Below the pieces are notes generated by a model. It made no database searches. It worked only from the letters and a program-made list of their open reading frames with translations, and was not told the origin of the DNA. The translations under genes were made by a program, and so were the position numbers. Below are positions 43,845 to 52,745 of a DNA stretch of 64,000 nt, in pieces. Source of the stretch: an uncultured Roseateles sp. (GTDB lineage: Bacteria; Pseudomonadota; Gammaproteobacteria; Burkholderiales; Burkholderiaceae_C); NCBI RefSeq assembly GCF_913777145.1, contig NZ_CAJYPS010000024.1, positions 246,570-310,569 of the forward strand, given 5' to 3'. How positions within the stretch are numbered: the stretch's first letter is position 1; each line of letters opens with the position of its first letter.

Positions 43845-44363
43845 ATGTCCGTGATCCAGGTTCGTCCCGCCACTCTGCGCGATGCCAAAGCCATCGCCGA
43901 GATCCATGTCGCTTCCAGTCAGGATGCCTACAAGGCCCTGCTGCCCGCGGCGGCTCTCGACGGCATGTCCGTGCAGAAGCGCCAGGCGTTCTGGCGCGAA
44001 GCCATCGATCTGTGCGAGCCCCAGGTGATGGTGGCCCACCTGGACAACAAGATCATGGGCTTCGTCGGCTTTGATCGTTCGCGCGACAAGGGCACGCCGG
44101 CCACCACTGGCGAGATCTGGGCGCTGTTCGCCAGCCCCGAGCATCTCGACAAGGGCGTGGGCCTGGCGCTGTGGGATGCCGCGCGCGACGGTCTGCAGGA
44201 AGAAGGCTGCACCAAGGTCACGCTGTGGTGCTATCTGCGCAATGACCGCGCGCTGCGCTTCTTCGAGCTGGCCGGCTTCAAGCGTGAAGTGGGCAGCGCC
44301 CGCACCGCCGAGGTCGGCGGTTCGCGTATCGAAGAAATCCGTCTGTTCCGCTCGCTGGTCTGA
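43845..44363 (+). CDS. GNAT-family N-acetyltransferase
   Basis: A 172-residue acetyltransferase: IQVRPATLRDAKAIAEIHVASS at the N-terminus, then GEIWALFASPEHLDKGVGLALWDAA (acetyl-CoA binding region, with DKGVGLAL in place of R-x-x-G-x-G/A), then NDRALRFFELAGF. I start it at ATG 43845; a 30-residue in-frame upstream extension does not look like the family. The acceptor substrate is unknown. Confidence 0.88.
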   Translation: MSVIQVRPATLRDAKAIAEIHVASSQDAYKALLPAAALDGMSVQKRQAFWREAIDLCEPQVMVAHLDNKIMGFVGFDRSRDKGTPATTGEIWALFASPEHLDKGVGLALWDAARDGLQEEGCTKVTLWCYLRNDRALRFFELAGFKREVGSARTAEVGGSRIEEIRLFRSLV

Positions 44364-44378
44364 GGCCGGCGCAGCCGC

Positions 44379-45434
44379 TCAGACCACGAAGCCGCCGCTG
44401 GCCAGCGCCCAGCCCTCGGTCGCGTCCTCGTGACGCTGCACATGGACCGGGCTCAGGCGCTTGGCCGCCGCGCGTTCCACCAGCGCCTCGGCCTGTTCAG
44501 GCGTCAGCTGCAGCGCCAGGCGGGTCCAGCGCTTGAGCACCAGCGGCTGGGCCCAGGCGTCTTCCAGCGCCCAGCGCACCTGGTGGGGCTCGTCCAGCTC
44601 ATGGGCGGCCAGCACCCGCGGCGCCAGCGCCAGCAGGAAGCGGTTGAAGTCGGCGCGCAGTGCGTCGCTTGGCAACAGGGCTTCCAGCCGGGCCAGGCGG
44701 GCACTCCAGCCCGGCGTGGCGAGCTGCCGGGTCACGAAGGCCTGCAACGCCTGGATGGGGTTGAGCAGGCGCAGCCGGTTGGGCGGCAGCACATGCAGCG
44801 GCATGCGCGCGGCCTGCTCGTGCGGCAGCGGCGTGACCAGGCTGCTGAGCGCCGCCAGGCGCCGCCACTCGATCTCGCTGAGCCCGCCTATGCGGTGGAT
44901 GGGGCCGGTGGCGCAGCTGTCGGCCAGCGCCAATAGCTGCTCGTGGTTGCGGTTGCCCTTGGCCTGGTTGGCCTGGCGGCTCATCTGCGCCAGGTTGCCG
45001 GCCGCATAGCCGGCGTCGTCCCGCACGCGGTCTAGGGAGCGGTTGTCGTCGCCCAGGCGTTCGCGGGTGATGGGGCAGTGGCTGCTGTCCAGCTGGGCCA
45101 GGTGGTGGGGCGTGAGCTGGATGTCCTCGAAATGCCGGCCGCGCGTCCAGGCATGGGTGCGCAGCGCCAGCCATTGCAGCACTGCGGGTGTGGCCGCTGA
45201 GCGGGCCGCGCGGCCCGGGCGGGCGGCCAGCCAGCCGCGCTGCAGCGGTGACTGCGGGTAGAGGTGGGCGATGGGCGGCGTGACGCCGTGCAGCGCGTAG
45301 TCGCGCCCCAGCGCCAGGCCTATGCGCTCGTGCGCGCTGACCGCAGTCTCGGCGGGGCTGTCCATGTCCAGGCTGAACTGGACCAGGGCGTTGTTGTGGC
45401 TGGCGGTGTCGGGCTTGACGCGGGTGACTTGCAT
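44379..45434 (-). CDS. Conserved hypothetical protein with HNH-like core
   Basis: A 351-residue protein with no clear assignment. Residues about 100-165 carry a pattern close to HNH endonucleases: HCPITRERLGDD, then SLDRVRDDAGYAAGNL and ANQAKGNRN, which parallels the usual CxxTGxxM...SLDRIDxxKGYxxGNV...ANxxK layout. The second Cys of the zinc pair and the first catalytic His are not obvious, so nuclease activity is doubtful. The gene is divergent from a WYL regulator across 125 bp. The rest is helical and arginine-rich. Confidence 0.65.
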   Translation of the reverse strand: MQVTRVKPDTASHNNALVQFSLDMDSPAETAVSAHERIGLALGRDYALHGVTPPIAHLYPQSPLQRGWLAARPGRAARSAATPAVLQWLALRTHAWTRGRHFEDIQLTPHHLAQLDSSHCPITRERLGDDNRSLDRVRDDAGYAAGNLAQMSRQANQAKGNRNHEQLLALADSCATGPIHRIGGLSEIEWRRLAALSSLVTPLPHEQAARMPLHVLPPNRLRLLNPIQALQAFVTRQLATPGWSARLARLEALLPSDALRADFNRFLLALAPRVLAAHELDEPHQVRWALEDAWAQPLVLKRWTRLALQLTPEQAEALVERAAAKRLSPVHVQRHEDATEGWALASGGFVV

Positions 45435-45559
45435 GACGGGCTCCTTGAGTCAGAGGCGCCGCCTGGATCGGGTCGCGGGCCTTGGAACACAGTCTGTGCG
45501 CCAGCTGGCTCATGAGATGATCCACCTGGAAACCACTGTGAAAAATTTCAGGGGCCCGC

Positions 45560-46561
45560 ATGGACCGCACCGAGCGCTTCTACAAGATCGAGATGCTGAT
45601 CCGCAGCCAGGGCTGCGTGAGCTTTGCGGCGCTGCTGGCGGCGCTGGAGGTGTCGCCCGCCACGCTCAAGCGCGATCTGGCCTATCTGCGTGAGCGCCTG
45701 GACGCACCCATCGAGTACGACGCAGCCGCCAACGGCTACCGTTTCGGCCAGCAGTGGCGGGGTGGCAAGCACGAGCTGCCGGGCGTGTGGTTCAACGAGG
45801 CCGAGCTGCATGCGCTGCTGACCATGCAGCAGATGCTGGCCGGCCTGGACGAGCAGGGCGTGGTGGGCCGCCACCTGCAGCCCATGTTCGACAAGATCAC
45901 CGGCATGCTGGGCGTGGACCAGGGCGAGGCCCAGGAGCTGCGCCGGCGCGTAAAGCTGATAGGTACGGCGCGGCGGCGCATCGTGGGCGAGAGCTTCGAG
46001 ACCGTGGGCAGCGCGGTGGTGAAGCGCCGCCGCCTGCACATCCGCTACCGCAAGAAGAAGGGCGGCGAGCTCAGCGAGCGCGAGGTGTCGCCCCAGCGCC
46101 TGGTGCACCACCGCCATGCCTGGTATCTGGATGCCTGGTGCCATGCCAGCGAGGGTCTGCGCCGCTTCGCGCTGGACGGCATCGAGGCGGCCACCGCGCT
46201 CGAGACGCCGGCCCGCGCCGTGCCCATGGACGAGCTGGAGGCCGAGCTGGACCGCGGCTACGGCATCTTTGCCGGCGGCACGCCGCGCGAGGCCGAGCTG
46301 CTGTTCACGCCCGAGGCGGCCGCCTGGGTGTCGCGCGAGGAATGGCACCCGCGTCAGCGCAGCGAATGGCTGGCCGACGGCCGCTGGAAGCTGTGGCTGC
46401 CCTATGTGGACGACACCGAGCTGCTGATGGACCTGCTGCGCCATGCGGGCCAGGTGGAGGTGCTGGGACCGCCGGAATTGCGCGCCGCCCATGCCCGGCG
46501 TTTGCGTGCCGCAGCGGCCGCGCTTGACCCAGACCAAACTCAGGTCACCGACGCGGGCTAG
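45560..46561 (+). CDS. WYL-domain transcriptional regulator
   Basis: A 333-residue regulator. A DeoR-type helix-turn-helix is at about residues 3-55 (SFAALLAALEVSPATLKRDLAYLRERL). The WYL domain follows at about 145-215 (VVKRRRLHIRYRKKKGG, SPQRLVHHRHAWYLDAWCH), and a WCX-type C-terminal extension after it. WYL regulators sense nucleic-acid or nucleotide ligands and often control DNA repair or defence genes. It is divergent from the HNH-like gene, its likely target. Confidence 0.9.
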   Translation: MDRTERFYKIEMLIRSQGCVSFAALLAALEVSPATLKRDLAYLRERLDAPIEYDAAANGYRFGQQWRGGKHELPGVWFNEAELHALLTMQQMLAGLDEQGVVGRHLQPMFDKITGMLGVDQGEAQELRRRVKLIGTARRRIVGESFETVGSAVVKRRRLHIRYRKKKGGELSEREVSPQRLVHHRHAWYLDAWCHASEGLRRFALDGIEAATALETPARAVPMDELEAELDRGYGIFAGGTPREAELLFTPEAAAWVSREEWHPRQRSEWLADGRWKLWLPYVDDTELLMDLLRHAGQVEVLGPPELRAAHARRLRAAAAALDPDQTQVTDAG

Positions 46562-46610
46562 GATGGGGTCGTGCCCGTTCCGGGGACGTCTGTCATTCGA
46601 GGAGGACGAA

Positions 46611-46919
46611 ATGAGCGATACCACCGTGGCCAAGGAAAAGCTGGCGGCCGATTTCCGTGCCGTGATGGACGACATCGATGCGCTGATGCACGCCACGACG
46701 GCCAAGGCCGATGGCGAGGCCAAGGCGCTGCGCGCGCGCATCCTGGAGCGCCTGGACGGTGCCAAGGAAAAGCTGGTCGATGCCCAGCACGAGGCGGTGC
46801 GTCGCGCCCGGGCGGCCGCGACCGCCACCGACGACTACGTGCACGAAAAGCCCTGGCAGGCGATTGGCATCGCCGCCGCCGTGGGCCTGGCGCTGGGCGT
46901 GCTGATCGGCCGCCGCTGA
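46611..46919 (+). CDS. ElaB/YqjD/DUF883-family membrane-anchored ribosome-binding protein
   Basis: A 102-residue protein, helical and charged over residues 1-75, with a C-terminal glycine-rich membrane helix (PWQAIGIAAAVGLALGVLIGRR), the hallmark of ElaB/YqjD. Family members anchor ribosomes at the inner membrane in stationary phase. GAGGAGG precedes the ATG. It is the first gene of a three-gene run with a YqjE-like and a YqjK-like gene, the same order as yqjD-yqjE-yqjK in E. coli. Confidence 0.9.
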   Translation: MSDTTVAKEKLAADFRAVMDDIDALMHATTAKADGEAKALRARILERLDGAKEKLVDAQHEAVRRARAAATATDDYVHEKPWQAIGIAAAVGLALGVLIGRR

Positions 46920-46926
46920 GCCGGCC

Positions 46927-47322
46927 TTGGCTGCCTTGAACGAGGATCAGCAACCCGTCTCCGCGCCGCTGCGGCGGCTGGGCGCTTCGCTGCTGGCCCT
47001 GGGTCGCATACGGCTGGAGCTGTTTGCGATCGAGGTCCAGGAGGAGAAGGACCGCATCGCCAGCCTGCTGCTGTGGGCCGTGGTGGCGGCGCTGCTGGTG
47101 GGCTTCGGCCTGGTGATGGCGGTGCTGCTGATCACCGTGGCGCTGTGGGACACCCATCGCCTGCTGGCGCTGGGCCTGGCCACGCTGCTGCTGGGCGGCG
47201 CGGCGCTCTATGCGCTGCTGCAGGTGCGCCGGCTGGTCGCCCTGCCCGCCACGCTGTTCCAGGCCAGCATTGCCGAGCTGCGTGAAGACGCCGCCACGCT
47301 GCGGCGCGAGTCCGGCCCATGA
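46927..47322 (+). CDS. YqjE-like phage-holin-family membrane protein
   Basis: A 131-residue protein with two central membrane helices (about residues 46-72 and 76-100) flanked by charged regions, as in YqjE/holin-superfamily III. The start is TTG 46927, with a second TTG at 46936 possible. It is 7 bp after the yqjD-like stop and overlaps the next gene as ATGA. A function in the envelope stress or stationary phase is inferred from the operon. Confidence 0.8.
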   Translation: MAALNEDQQPVSAPLRRLGASLLALGRIRLELFAIEVQEEKDRIASLLLWAVVAALLVGFGLVMAVLLITVALWDTHRLLALGLATLLLGGAALYALLQVRRLVALPATLFQASIAELREDAATLRRESGP

Positions 47323-47642
47323 TTCGCAAGCCGCCCGCCGATCCGGTCGAGCGCGCCCAGCGCAAGGCCGATCTGCTGCTGGCTTCCCAGCTGCTGCGGC
47401 TGCAGGCCGATGTGGCGCTGGACCAGGCCGGCCAGCAGGCTGACCGCTGGGCCTTGCGTTGGCAGGCCTTGCGCGGCTGGGTGGCCGACGCCCGTGTGCT
47501 CTCGGCCGCGGTGGCCACGGCAGGCCTGTGGGTGGGGGCCGGTTCGCGCCGGGGCCAGCTCTTGCGCGGCCTGCGCTGGTGCTGGGTGGCCTGGCGCGGC
47601 TGGCGGCTGTGGCGGCGTGCGGCCGAGCCGCCGCCGCGCTGA
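47319..47642 (+). CDS. YqjK-like small protein
   Basis: A 107-residue basic protein with an amphipathic, helical N-terminal half (ERAQRKADLLLASQLLRLQAD) and tryptophan-rich C-terminal stretches (LRWCWVAWRGWRLWRR). Its start overlaps the yqjE-like stop by four bases. Position and size match YqjK of the yqjDEK operon, but sequence similarity is loose. Confidence 0.65.
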   Translation: MIRKPPADPVERAQRKADLLLASQLLRLQADVALDQAGQQADRWALRWQALRGWVADARVLSAAVATAGLWVGAGSRRGQLLRGLRWCWVAWRGWRLWRRAAEPPPR

Positions 47643-47656
47643 GCCCCGGCGGCCGC

Positions 47657-48238
47657 TCAGTCCTCGGCGTCCAGGCGCTTGAGGCGCTCGCTGTGCCAGT
47701 ACACGTCGTCGCCGCCCTTGCCGTCGAGGTTGGCGCGGTTGAGCACGCGGGCCAGCACGAACAGCAGGTCGGACAGGCGGTTCAGATACTGCCTGGGCGC
47801 CGCGTTGATGGCCTCCTGGGCCGCCAGCGTGACCACCGCGCGCTCGGCGCGGCGCGCCACCGTGCGGCACACATGGGCCAGCGCGGCGCTGCGCGTGCCA
47901 GCCGGCAGGATGAATTCCTTCAGCCGCGGCAGTGCGTGGTTGTAGTGCTCCAGCGCCTGATCCAGGCGCAGCACAGCGGCGTCCTTCAGCAGCGCGCCGC
48001 CGGGCCAGGAGAGCTCGCCGCCCAGATTGAACAGCTCGTGCTGGATGGTGACCAGCAGCTCGCGGATGTCGTCGGGCAGCGGCTCGGCCAGCAGCACGCC
48101 CAGGTTGGAGTTGAGTTCGTCCACGTCACCCATGGCCTGCATGCGCAGGTGGTCCTTGGGGACGCGGCTGCCGTCGGAGAGGCCGGTCGTGCCGTCGTCA
48201 CCGGTGCGGGTGGCGATCTGGGAGAGGCGGTTGCCCAT
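47657..48238 (-). CDS. Cob(I)alamin adenosyltransferase (PduO type)
   Basis: A 193-residue ATP:corrinoid adenosyltransferase of the PduO family that makes adenosylcobalamin. ATP-binding TRTGDDGTTGLSDGSRV is at residues 10-26, DELNSNLG follows, and RTVARRAERAV carries the conserved arginines. I start it at ATG 48238. It lies 58 bp after a small membrane-protein gene on the same strand. No cobalamin biosynthesis genes are nearby, so it probably salvages corrinoids. Confidence 0.92.
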   Translation of the reverse strand: MGNRLSQIATRTGDDGTTGLSDGSRVPKDHLRMQAMGDVDELNSNLGVLLAEPLPDDIRELLVTIQHELFNLGGELSWPGGALLKDAAVLRLDQALEHYNHALPRLKEFILPAGTRSAALAHVCRTVARRAERAVVTLAAQEAINAAPRQYLNRLSDLLFVLARVLNRANLDGKGGDDVYWHSERLKRLDAED

Positions 48239-48296
48239 GGGGTCGCAGAAGAGAAGCCGGGATGCGGCATTCTCCGCTGCGGGGCCGTGGGCGCTG

Positions 48297-48521
48297 TCAG
48301 TGGCGCTTGCCGCGGCGGTGGAAGTCGGGCTTGTGAACCGGCGGTGCCTCGTGCGGACGCAGACCGGTGGCGGGCGGCGTGGCCTGTGCGGGCGGGCCGT
48401 CGCGTGCATCGCTGCGTGGGCGGGTCAGTTCGCGCCAGCGGGCGATCAGCACATCGAAGCGCAGCGCGCTGAACACGATCAGCGCCGCGGCCAGAATCAA
48501 CAGCAGCCAGGTGAAGCTCAT
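48297..48521 (-). CDS. Small membrane protein
   Basis: A 74-residue protein with an N-terminal membrane helix (FTWLLLILAAALIVFSALRF) and a charged, proline-rich tail ending in HRRGKRH. GGGAGG precedes the ATG. It is upstream of the adenosyltransferase gene on the same strand and could be cotranscribed with it. No family is recognised. Confidence 0.6.
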   Translation of the reverse strand: MSFTWLLLILAAALIVFSALRFDVLIARWRELTRPRSDARDGPPAQATPPATGLRPHEAPPVHKPDFHRRGKRH

Positions 48522-48607
48522 GGGTCCTCCCGTGGGTTGGGCTCCATGCTGGCAGTTCGCGGGCGGGGCTGCAACACAATCGGCTGATCTGGATCAGGAG
48601 AGCCGTC

Positions 48608-50011
48608 ATGAATGCGCCCCGCCCCGCCCTTGTGCGGCCGCTGCCCGCCGCGCTGCTGCAGGCCCTGCAGCAGGCGCTGGGGGAGCGGTGCTCCACCGCC
48701 CAGGCACTGCGCGAGCAGCATGGCCGTGACGAGTCGGTATTCGACGTGCCGCCGCCCCAGGCGGTGGTGTTTGCCGAGTTCGAGGCCGAGGTCGCGCAGG
48801 TGGTGGCCCTGTGTGCGCAGTACCGCGTGCCGGTGATTCCCTATGGGGCCGGGTCGTCGCTGGAGGGTCACTTGCTGGCGGTGCAGGGCGGTATCAGCCT
48901 GGACGTGTCGCGCATGAACCGGGTCTTGCGTGTGGACGCGCAAGACCTGACCGTGACGGTGCAGCCGGGCGTGACGCGCCGGCAACTCAACGAGGCGCTG
49001 AAGCACGAGGGCCTGTTCTTCCCCATAGACCCGGGCGCCGATGCGTCCCTGGGCGGCATGGCGGCCACGCGCGCCAGCGGCACGAATGCGGTGCGCTACG
49101 GCACCATGCGCGAGAACGTGCTGGGCCTGCGTTTCGTGAACGCGCAGGGTCAGGTGGTGCGCACCGGCTCGCGCGCGAAGAAGAGCAGCGCGGGCTACGA
49201 CCTGACCCGCCTGCTGGTGGGCAGCGAGGGGACGCTGGGTGTGATCACGGAGCTGACGGTCAAGGTTCATCCGCTGCCCGAGGCCGTGTCGGCTGCGGTG
49301 TGCTTCTTCCCGGACATCGCGGCGGCGGTGCAGACCGCGATGCAGGTCATACAGATGGGCGTGCCCATCGCGCGCTGCGAACTGCTGGATGCGAATGCGA
49401 TCCGGGCGGTCAATGCGCATGACCGGCTGGGCCTGAAGGAGCAGCCCATGCTGCTGATGGAGTTCCACGGCAGCGACGCGGGCGTGGCCGAGCAGGCCAC
49501 GGTGGTGCAGGAGGTGGCGGCCGAGCTAGGCGGCGAGGCCTTCGAGTGGGCCACCACGCCCGAGGCGCGCACGCGGCTGTGGACCGCGCGCCACCATGCC
49601 TATCTGTCCGGCCTGCAGATGCGCCCCGGCTGCCGCGCGGTGACGACCGACACCTGTGTGCCCATCTCGCGGCTGGCCGAGAACATCGAGGCCTCGGTGG
49701 CCGAGGTGGAGGCCGCAGGCCTGCCCTACTTCATCGTCGGCCATGTGGGCGACGGCAACTTCCACATGGCCTATCTGATCGACCCGGCCCGCCCCGAGGA
49801 ACTGGCGACCGCGGAGCGGCTGAGTGCGCAGATGGTGGCGCGGGCGATTGCGCTGGAGGGCACCTGCACCGGCGAGCACGGCATAGGTCTGCACAAGCAG
49901 GGCTTTCTGCTGGACGAGACCGGCACCGAGGCGGTGGCGCTGATGCGGGCGTTGAAGGCGGCGATGGACCCGCTGGCCATACTCAACCCGGGCAAGATCT
50001 TCGGCGCCTGA
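48608..50011 (+). CDS. FAD-linked 2-hydroxyacid dehydrogenase (GlcD / D-lactate dehydrogenase type)
   Basis: A 467-residue flavoprotein. The FAD-binding type 4 domain has PVIPYGAGSSLEGHLLAV and DPGADASLGGMAATRASGTNAVRYG. The C-terminal FAD-oxidase domain ends with HVGDGNFHMAY and CTGEHGIGLHKQGFL. It oxidises a D-2-hydroxyacid such as D-lactate or glycolate and passes electrons to cytochrome or quinone. AGGAG precedes the ATG. No GlcE/GlcF subunit is encoded here, which favours a stand-alone D-lactate-type enzyme. Confidence 0.9.
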   Translation: MNAPRPALVRPLPAALLQALQQALGERCSTAQALREQHGRDESVFDVPPPQAVVFAEFEAEVAQVVALCAQYRVPVIPYGAGSSLEGHLLAVQGGISLDVSRMNRVLRVDAQDLTVTVQPGVTRRQLNEALKHEGLFFPIDPGADASLGGMAATRASGTNAVRYGTMRENVLGLRFVNAQGQVVRTGSRAKKSSAGYDLTRLLVGSEGTLGVITELTVKVHPLPEAVSAAVCFFPDIAAAVQTAMQVIQMGVPIARCELLDANAIRAVNAHDRLGLKEQPMLLMEFHGSDAGVAEQATVVQEVAAELGGEAFEWATTPEARTRLWTARHHAYLSGLQMRPGCRAVTTDTCVPISRLAENIEASVAEVEAAGLPYFIVGHVGDGNFHMAYLIDPARPEELATAERLSAQMVARAIALEGTCTGEHGIGLHKQGFLLDETGTEAVALMRALKAAMDPLAILNPGKIFGA

Positions 50012-50059
50012 GCCTGGTCCGATACTGACAGGCTGAATCAACCAGACCAGGAGACAGGC

Positions 50060-50458
50060 ATGTTCAACCATGTGATGGTCGGCAGCAACGACATCGAGCG
50101 CAGCAAGCGTTTCTACGACGCGGTGCTGGGCGTGCTGGGTGCGCCCGAGGGCATGCGCAATACCGCGTCGACGGGCCATCTGCGGGTGTTCTACCGCCAT
50201 GCGGGCAACAGCTTCTGCATCAGCCAGCCCATCAACGGCGAGGCGGCCTGCCATGCGAATGGCGGCACGATAGGTTTCAAGTGCGAGTCGGCCGAGCAGG
50301 TGAAGGCCTTCCATGATGTGGCGGTGTCCCATGGCGGCCAGTCCATCGAGGAGCCGCCGGGCCTGCGCGACGGCGCCATGGGCCCCATGCACCTGTCCTA
50401 TGTGCGCGACCCCGATGGCAACAAGCTGTGTGCGGTCTATCGCGTGCCCAAGGACTGA
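50060..50458 (+). CDS. VOC-family protein
   Basis: A 132-residue vicinal-oxygen-chelate protein: MFNHVMVGSNDIERSKRFYDAVL at the start, then GFKCESAEQVKAFHDVAV and MHLSYVRDPDGNKLCAVYR at the end. A probable metal set is His4, His from MHLSY and a later residue, but the usual final Glu of the family reads as Cys/Ala here, so it may lack activity. AGGAGA precedes the ATG. It is 48 bp after the hydroxyacid dehydrogenase gene and followed by a terminator hairpin. Confidence 0.82.
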   Translation: MFNHVMVGSNDIERSKRFYDAVLGVLGAPEGMRNTASTGHLRVFYRHAGNSFCISQPINGEAACHANGGTIGFKCESAEQVKAFHDVAVSHGGQSIEEPPGLRDGAMGPMHLSYVRDPDGNKLCAVYRVPKD

Positions 50459-50482
50459 ACACCGTCCTGCACGGCCCATGAA

Positions 50483-50506
50483 AAACGCCGCCCGAGGGCG
50501 GCGTTT
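50483..50506. terminator. Bidirectional intrinsic terminator
   Basis: The stem AAACGCCGCCC (50483-50493) pairs with GGGCGGCGTTT (50496-50506), between the convergent VOC and TonB-receptor genes. Confidence 0.8.
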
Positions 50507-50525
50507 GCACAAGCGGCAGTCAGGC

Positions 50526-52745
50526 TCAGAACAGGGCCTTGAGCTGCACACCGTAGGTGCGCGGATCGTTGATGAAGCCGGTCAGGTTGTTGAAGTCGAT
50601 CGCACCGGTCACGCGGATCTGGTTGGTGATGTTGCGCACGAAGCCGGCGGCCTCGTACTTGCCATTGCCCCAGATGTAGCCCACGCGCAGGCCGCCTTCG
50701 GTCAGCGCCTTGCCGGTGAATTCGGTGGCGTCGTACAGGAAGAAGTTGACCTTGGAGCGGTAGGCCCAGTCGGTGTAGACATAGACCTCGTTGCCGCTGG
50801 GCAGCGGGAAGCTGTAGCGGGCGGTCAGGTTGACCGTGGTCTTGGGTGCGTTGGGCAGCGGATTGCCGTCCACCAGCGCGTTGCCGCCGACCATGGGGTC
50901 GTGCACGGTCGGGAACACGCTCGGCTGGCCGAACGGGGCGACGTTCAGCGAGCCACCCGGCGGCACGCCCAGCGCGGCGTCCTTGATCTTGGTGTTGTTC
51001 AGCGAACCGCCCAGGGTCACCAGGAAGTCGGGCGTGATCAGCGCTTCGAGGTTCAGCTCGGCGCCGTTGCCGCTGGCCTTCTTGGCGTTCAGCAGACGGG
51101 TGGCGTTGCTGCTGCCGCCCACGGCCGTCAGCTGCAGGTCCTTGACCGTGTAGCTGAACAGCGCGCCGGACACGCGCAGCGTGCGCTTCAGCAGTTCGCT
51201 CTTGAAGCCGATCTCGTAGGAGTTGATGGTTTCCGGGCTGGCCTGGGACTGGCCGGCGAAGGCCGACGCGTTCTGGATGGACGAGGCACGGAAGCCATTG
51301 GCCCAGCGAGCGTAGACATTGGTGTTGGCGTCCACCTTGTAGGTGGCCGACAGATCACCGCTCCACTTGCCGTCGTCGGTGCTGGCGCTGACGCCGGCGG
51401 AGGTGTTGAAGGCACCGCTGCCCACGTGCCAGGTGTTCAGGTCCTTCTTGTCCTTGGTGTAGCGCAGGCCACCGCGCAGCGTGATGTCCTGGCTCAGCTT
51501 GTAGTTCACCGAGCCGAACAGCGCCCAGGCCTTGTTGGTCTGGTGCGTGTAGATGTCGTCGTTGGCGACATGGGTGCTGGTGTCGTACGTGATGTTGTCG
51601 ATGGTGTAGCGCTCATCGAACAGGTACACGCCGCCCTGCCAGCTCAGCGGGCCGCTGGTATTGGACTCCAGGCGCACTTCCTGGGTCAGCTGGCGGTGGC
51701 CGTTCATGCCGCTGCCGGTTTCCGACTGGAAGGGGATGCCCGCGCCGCCGGCCGGGCCGCCGTCGATGTCGCCGCGCGACAGCGGCTTCACGTGCTCGTA
51801 GCCGGTGATGGAGTAGATGTTGAGCTCGGGCAGCGACCACTTCAGGCGCAGGCTGCCGCCGGTCTGGCGCAGCGTCTGCTCGTTCACGCCGTTGAGCGCG
51901 ACCTTCTCGGGGTCGAAGCCGTCCACGATGTCGTTGGTGCCGCGCTTGATGATGTTGGCGCGGAACAGGCGGGGGCTGCCATTCAGGTCACGGGCGTGCA
52001 GGTTGGCCAGCGCGCTGAACTGCTGGTGCGGCTGGAACAGCACCTGGGCGCGCACGGCGGAGTCGCGGTAGCCCTCGGTCTTGGACGTGGGGGCGCCCAC
52101 CACGGTGTTGTCCACCCAGTCGCTGCGGCGCTGGTTCATCGCCGAGATGCGGGCTGACCAGTCACCGGTCAGCGGCAGGTTGGCCGCGCCTTCCACATTG
52201 ACCGTGCCGTAGTTGCCCACGGTCACGCTGGCATAGCCGTCCTGCTTCTGGCTGGGCTTGACCGAGTCGAACTTCACCACGCCGGCCGGCGTGTTGCGGC
52301 CGAACAGCGTGCCCTGCGGCCCGGCCAGCACTTCGACGGCCGAGGTGTCGAAGATGGGGAAGCCCTTCAGGATGGGGTTCTCCTGCACCACGTCGTCCAT
52401 CACGACGCTGACCGGCTGGGAGGCGTTCAGGCGGAAGTCGGTGTTGCCGTAGCCGCGGATGTAGAAGCGCGGGAAGGCCCGGCCAAAGGAGGATTCGATG
52501 TTCAGGCTGGGCACGCGACCCGACAGGAAGCGGATGTCCTGACCGCCGGAGGCCAGCACGTCCAGCTTTTCGCCGCTGAGCTTGGTGACGGCGCTGGGCA
52601 CGTCCTTGATGTTCTCTTCACGGCGCTCGGCCGTGATCACCACGGTGTCGAGCTGGCTGCGGTCTTTGGGCTGGGCTTCCTGGGCCATCACCGGCAGGGC
52701 GGTGGCAAGGGCCAGGGCGAGCAGGCTGAGTCGCGGGGCGGTCAT
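50526..52745 (-). CDS. TonB-dependent outer-membrane receptor
   Basis: A 739-residue receptor. The signal peptide spans about 1-21 (cleavage after VMA). A plug domain opens with LDTVVITAERREENIKDVP (TonB-box region) and has RGYGNTDFR and GPQGTLFGRNTPAGVV. The C-terminal barrel ends with YGVQLKALF. Such proteins import siderophores, cobalamin or carbohydrate ligands with TonB energy. The ligand cannot be told from this sequence, and no transporter is adjacent. GGAG precedes the ATG. Confidence 0.92.
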   Translation of the reverse strand: MTAPRLSLLALALATALPVMAQEAQPKDRSQLDTVVITAERREENIKDVPSAVTKLSGEKLDVLASGGQDIRFLSGRVPSLNIESSFGRAFPRFYIRGYGNTDFRLNASQPVSVVMDDVVQENPILKGFPIFDTSAVEVLAGPQGTLFGRNTPAGVVKFDSVKPSQKQDGYASVTVGNYGTVNVEGAANLPLTGDWSARISAMNQRRSDWVDNTVVGAPTSKTEGYRDSAVRAQVLFQPHQQFSALANLHARDLNGSPRLFRANIIKRGTNDIVDGFDPEKVALNGVNEQTLRQTGGSLRLKWSLPELNIYSITGYEHVKPLSRGDIDGGPAGGAGIPFQSETGSGMNGHRQLTQEVRLESNTSGPLSWQGGVYLFDERYTIDNITYDTSTHVANDDIYTHQTNKAWALFGSVNYKLSQDITLRGGLRYTKDKKDLNTWHVGSGAFNTSAGVSASTDDGKWSGDLSATYKVDANTNVYARWANGFRASSIQNASAFAGQSQASPETINSYEIGFKSELLKRTLRVSGALFSYTVKDLQLTAVGGSSNATRLLNAKKASGNGAELNLEALITPDFLVTLGGSLNNTKIKDAALGVPPGGSLNVAPFGQPSVFPTVHDPMVGGNALVDGNPLPNAPKTTVNLTARYSFPLPSGNEVYVYTDWAYRSKVNFFLYDATEFTGKALTEGGLRVGYIWGNGKYEAAGFVRNITNQIRVTGAIDFNNLTGFINDPRTYGVQLKALF

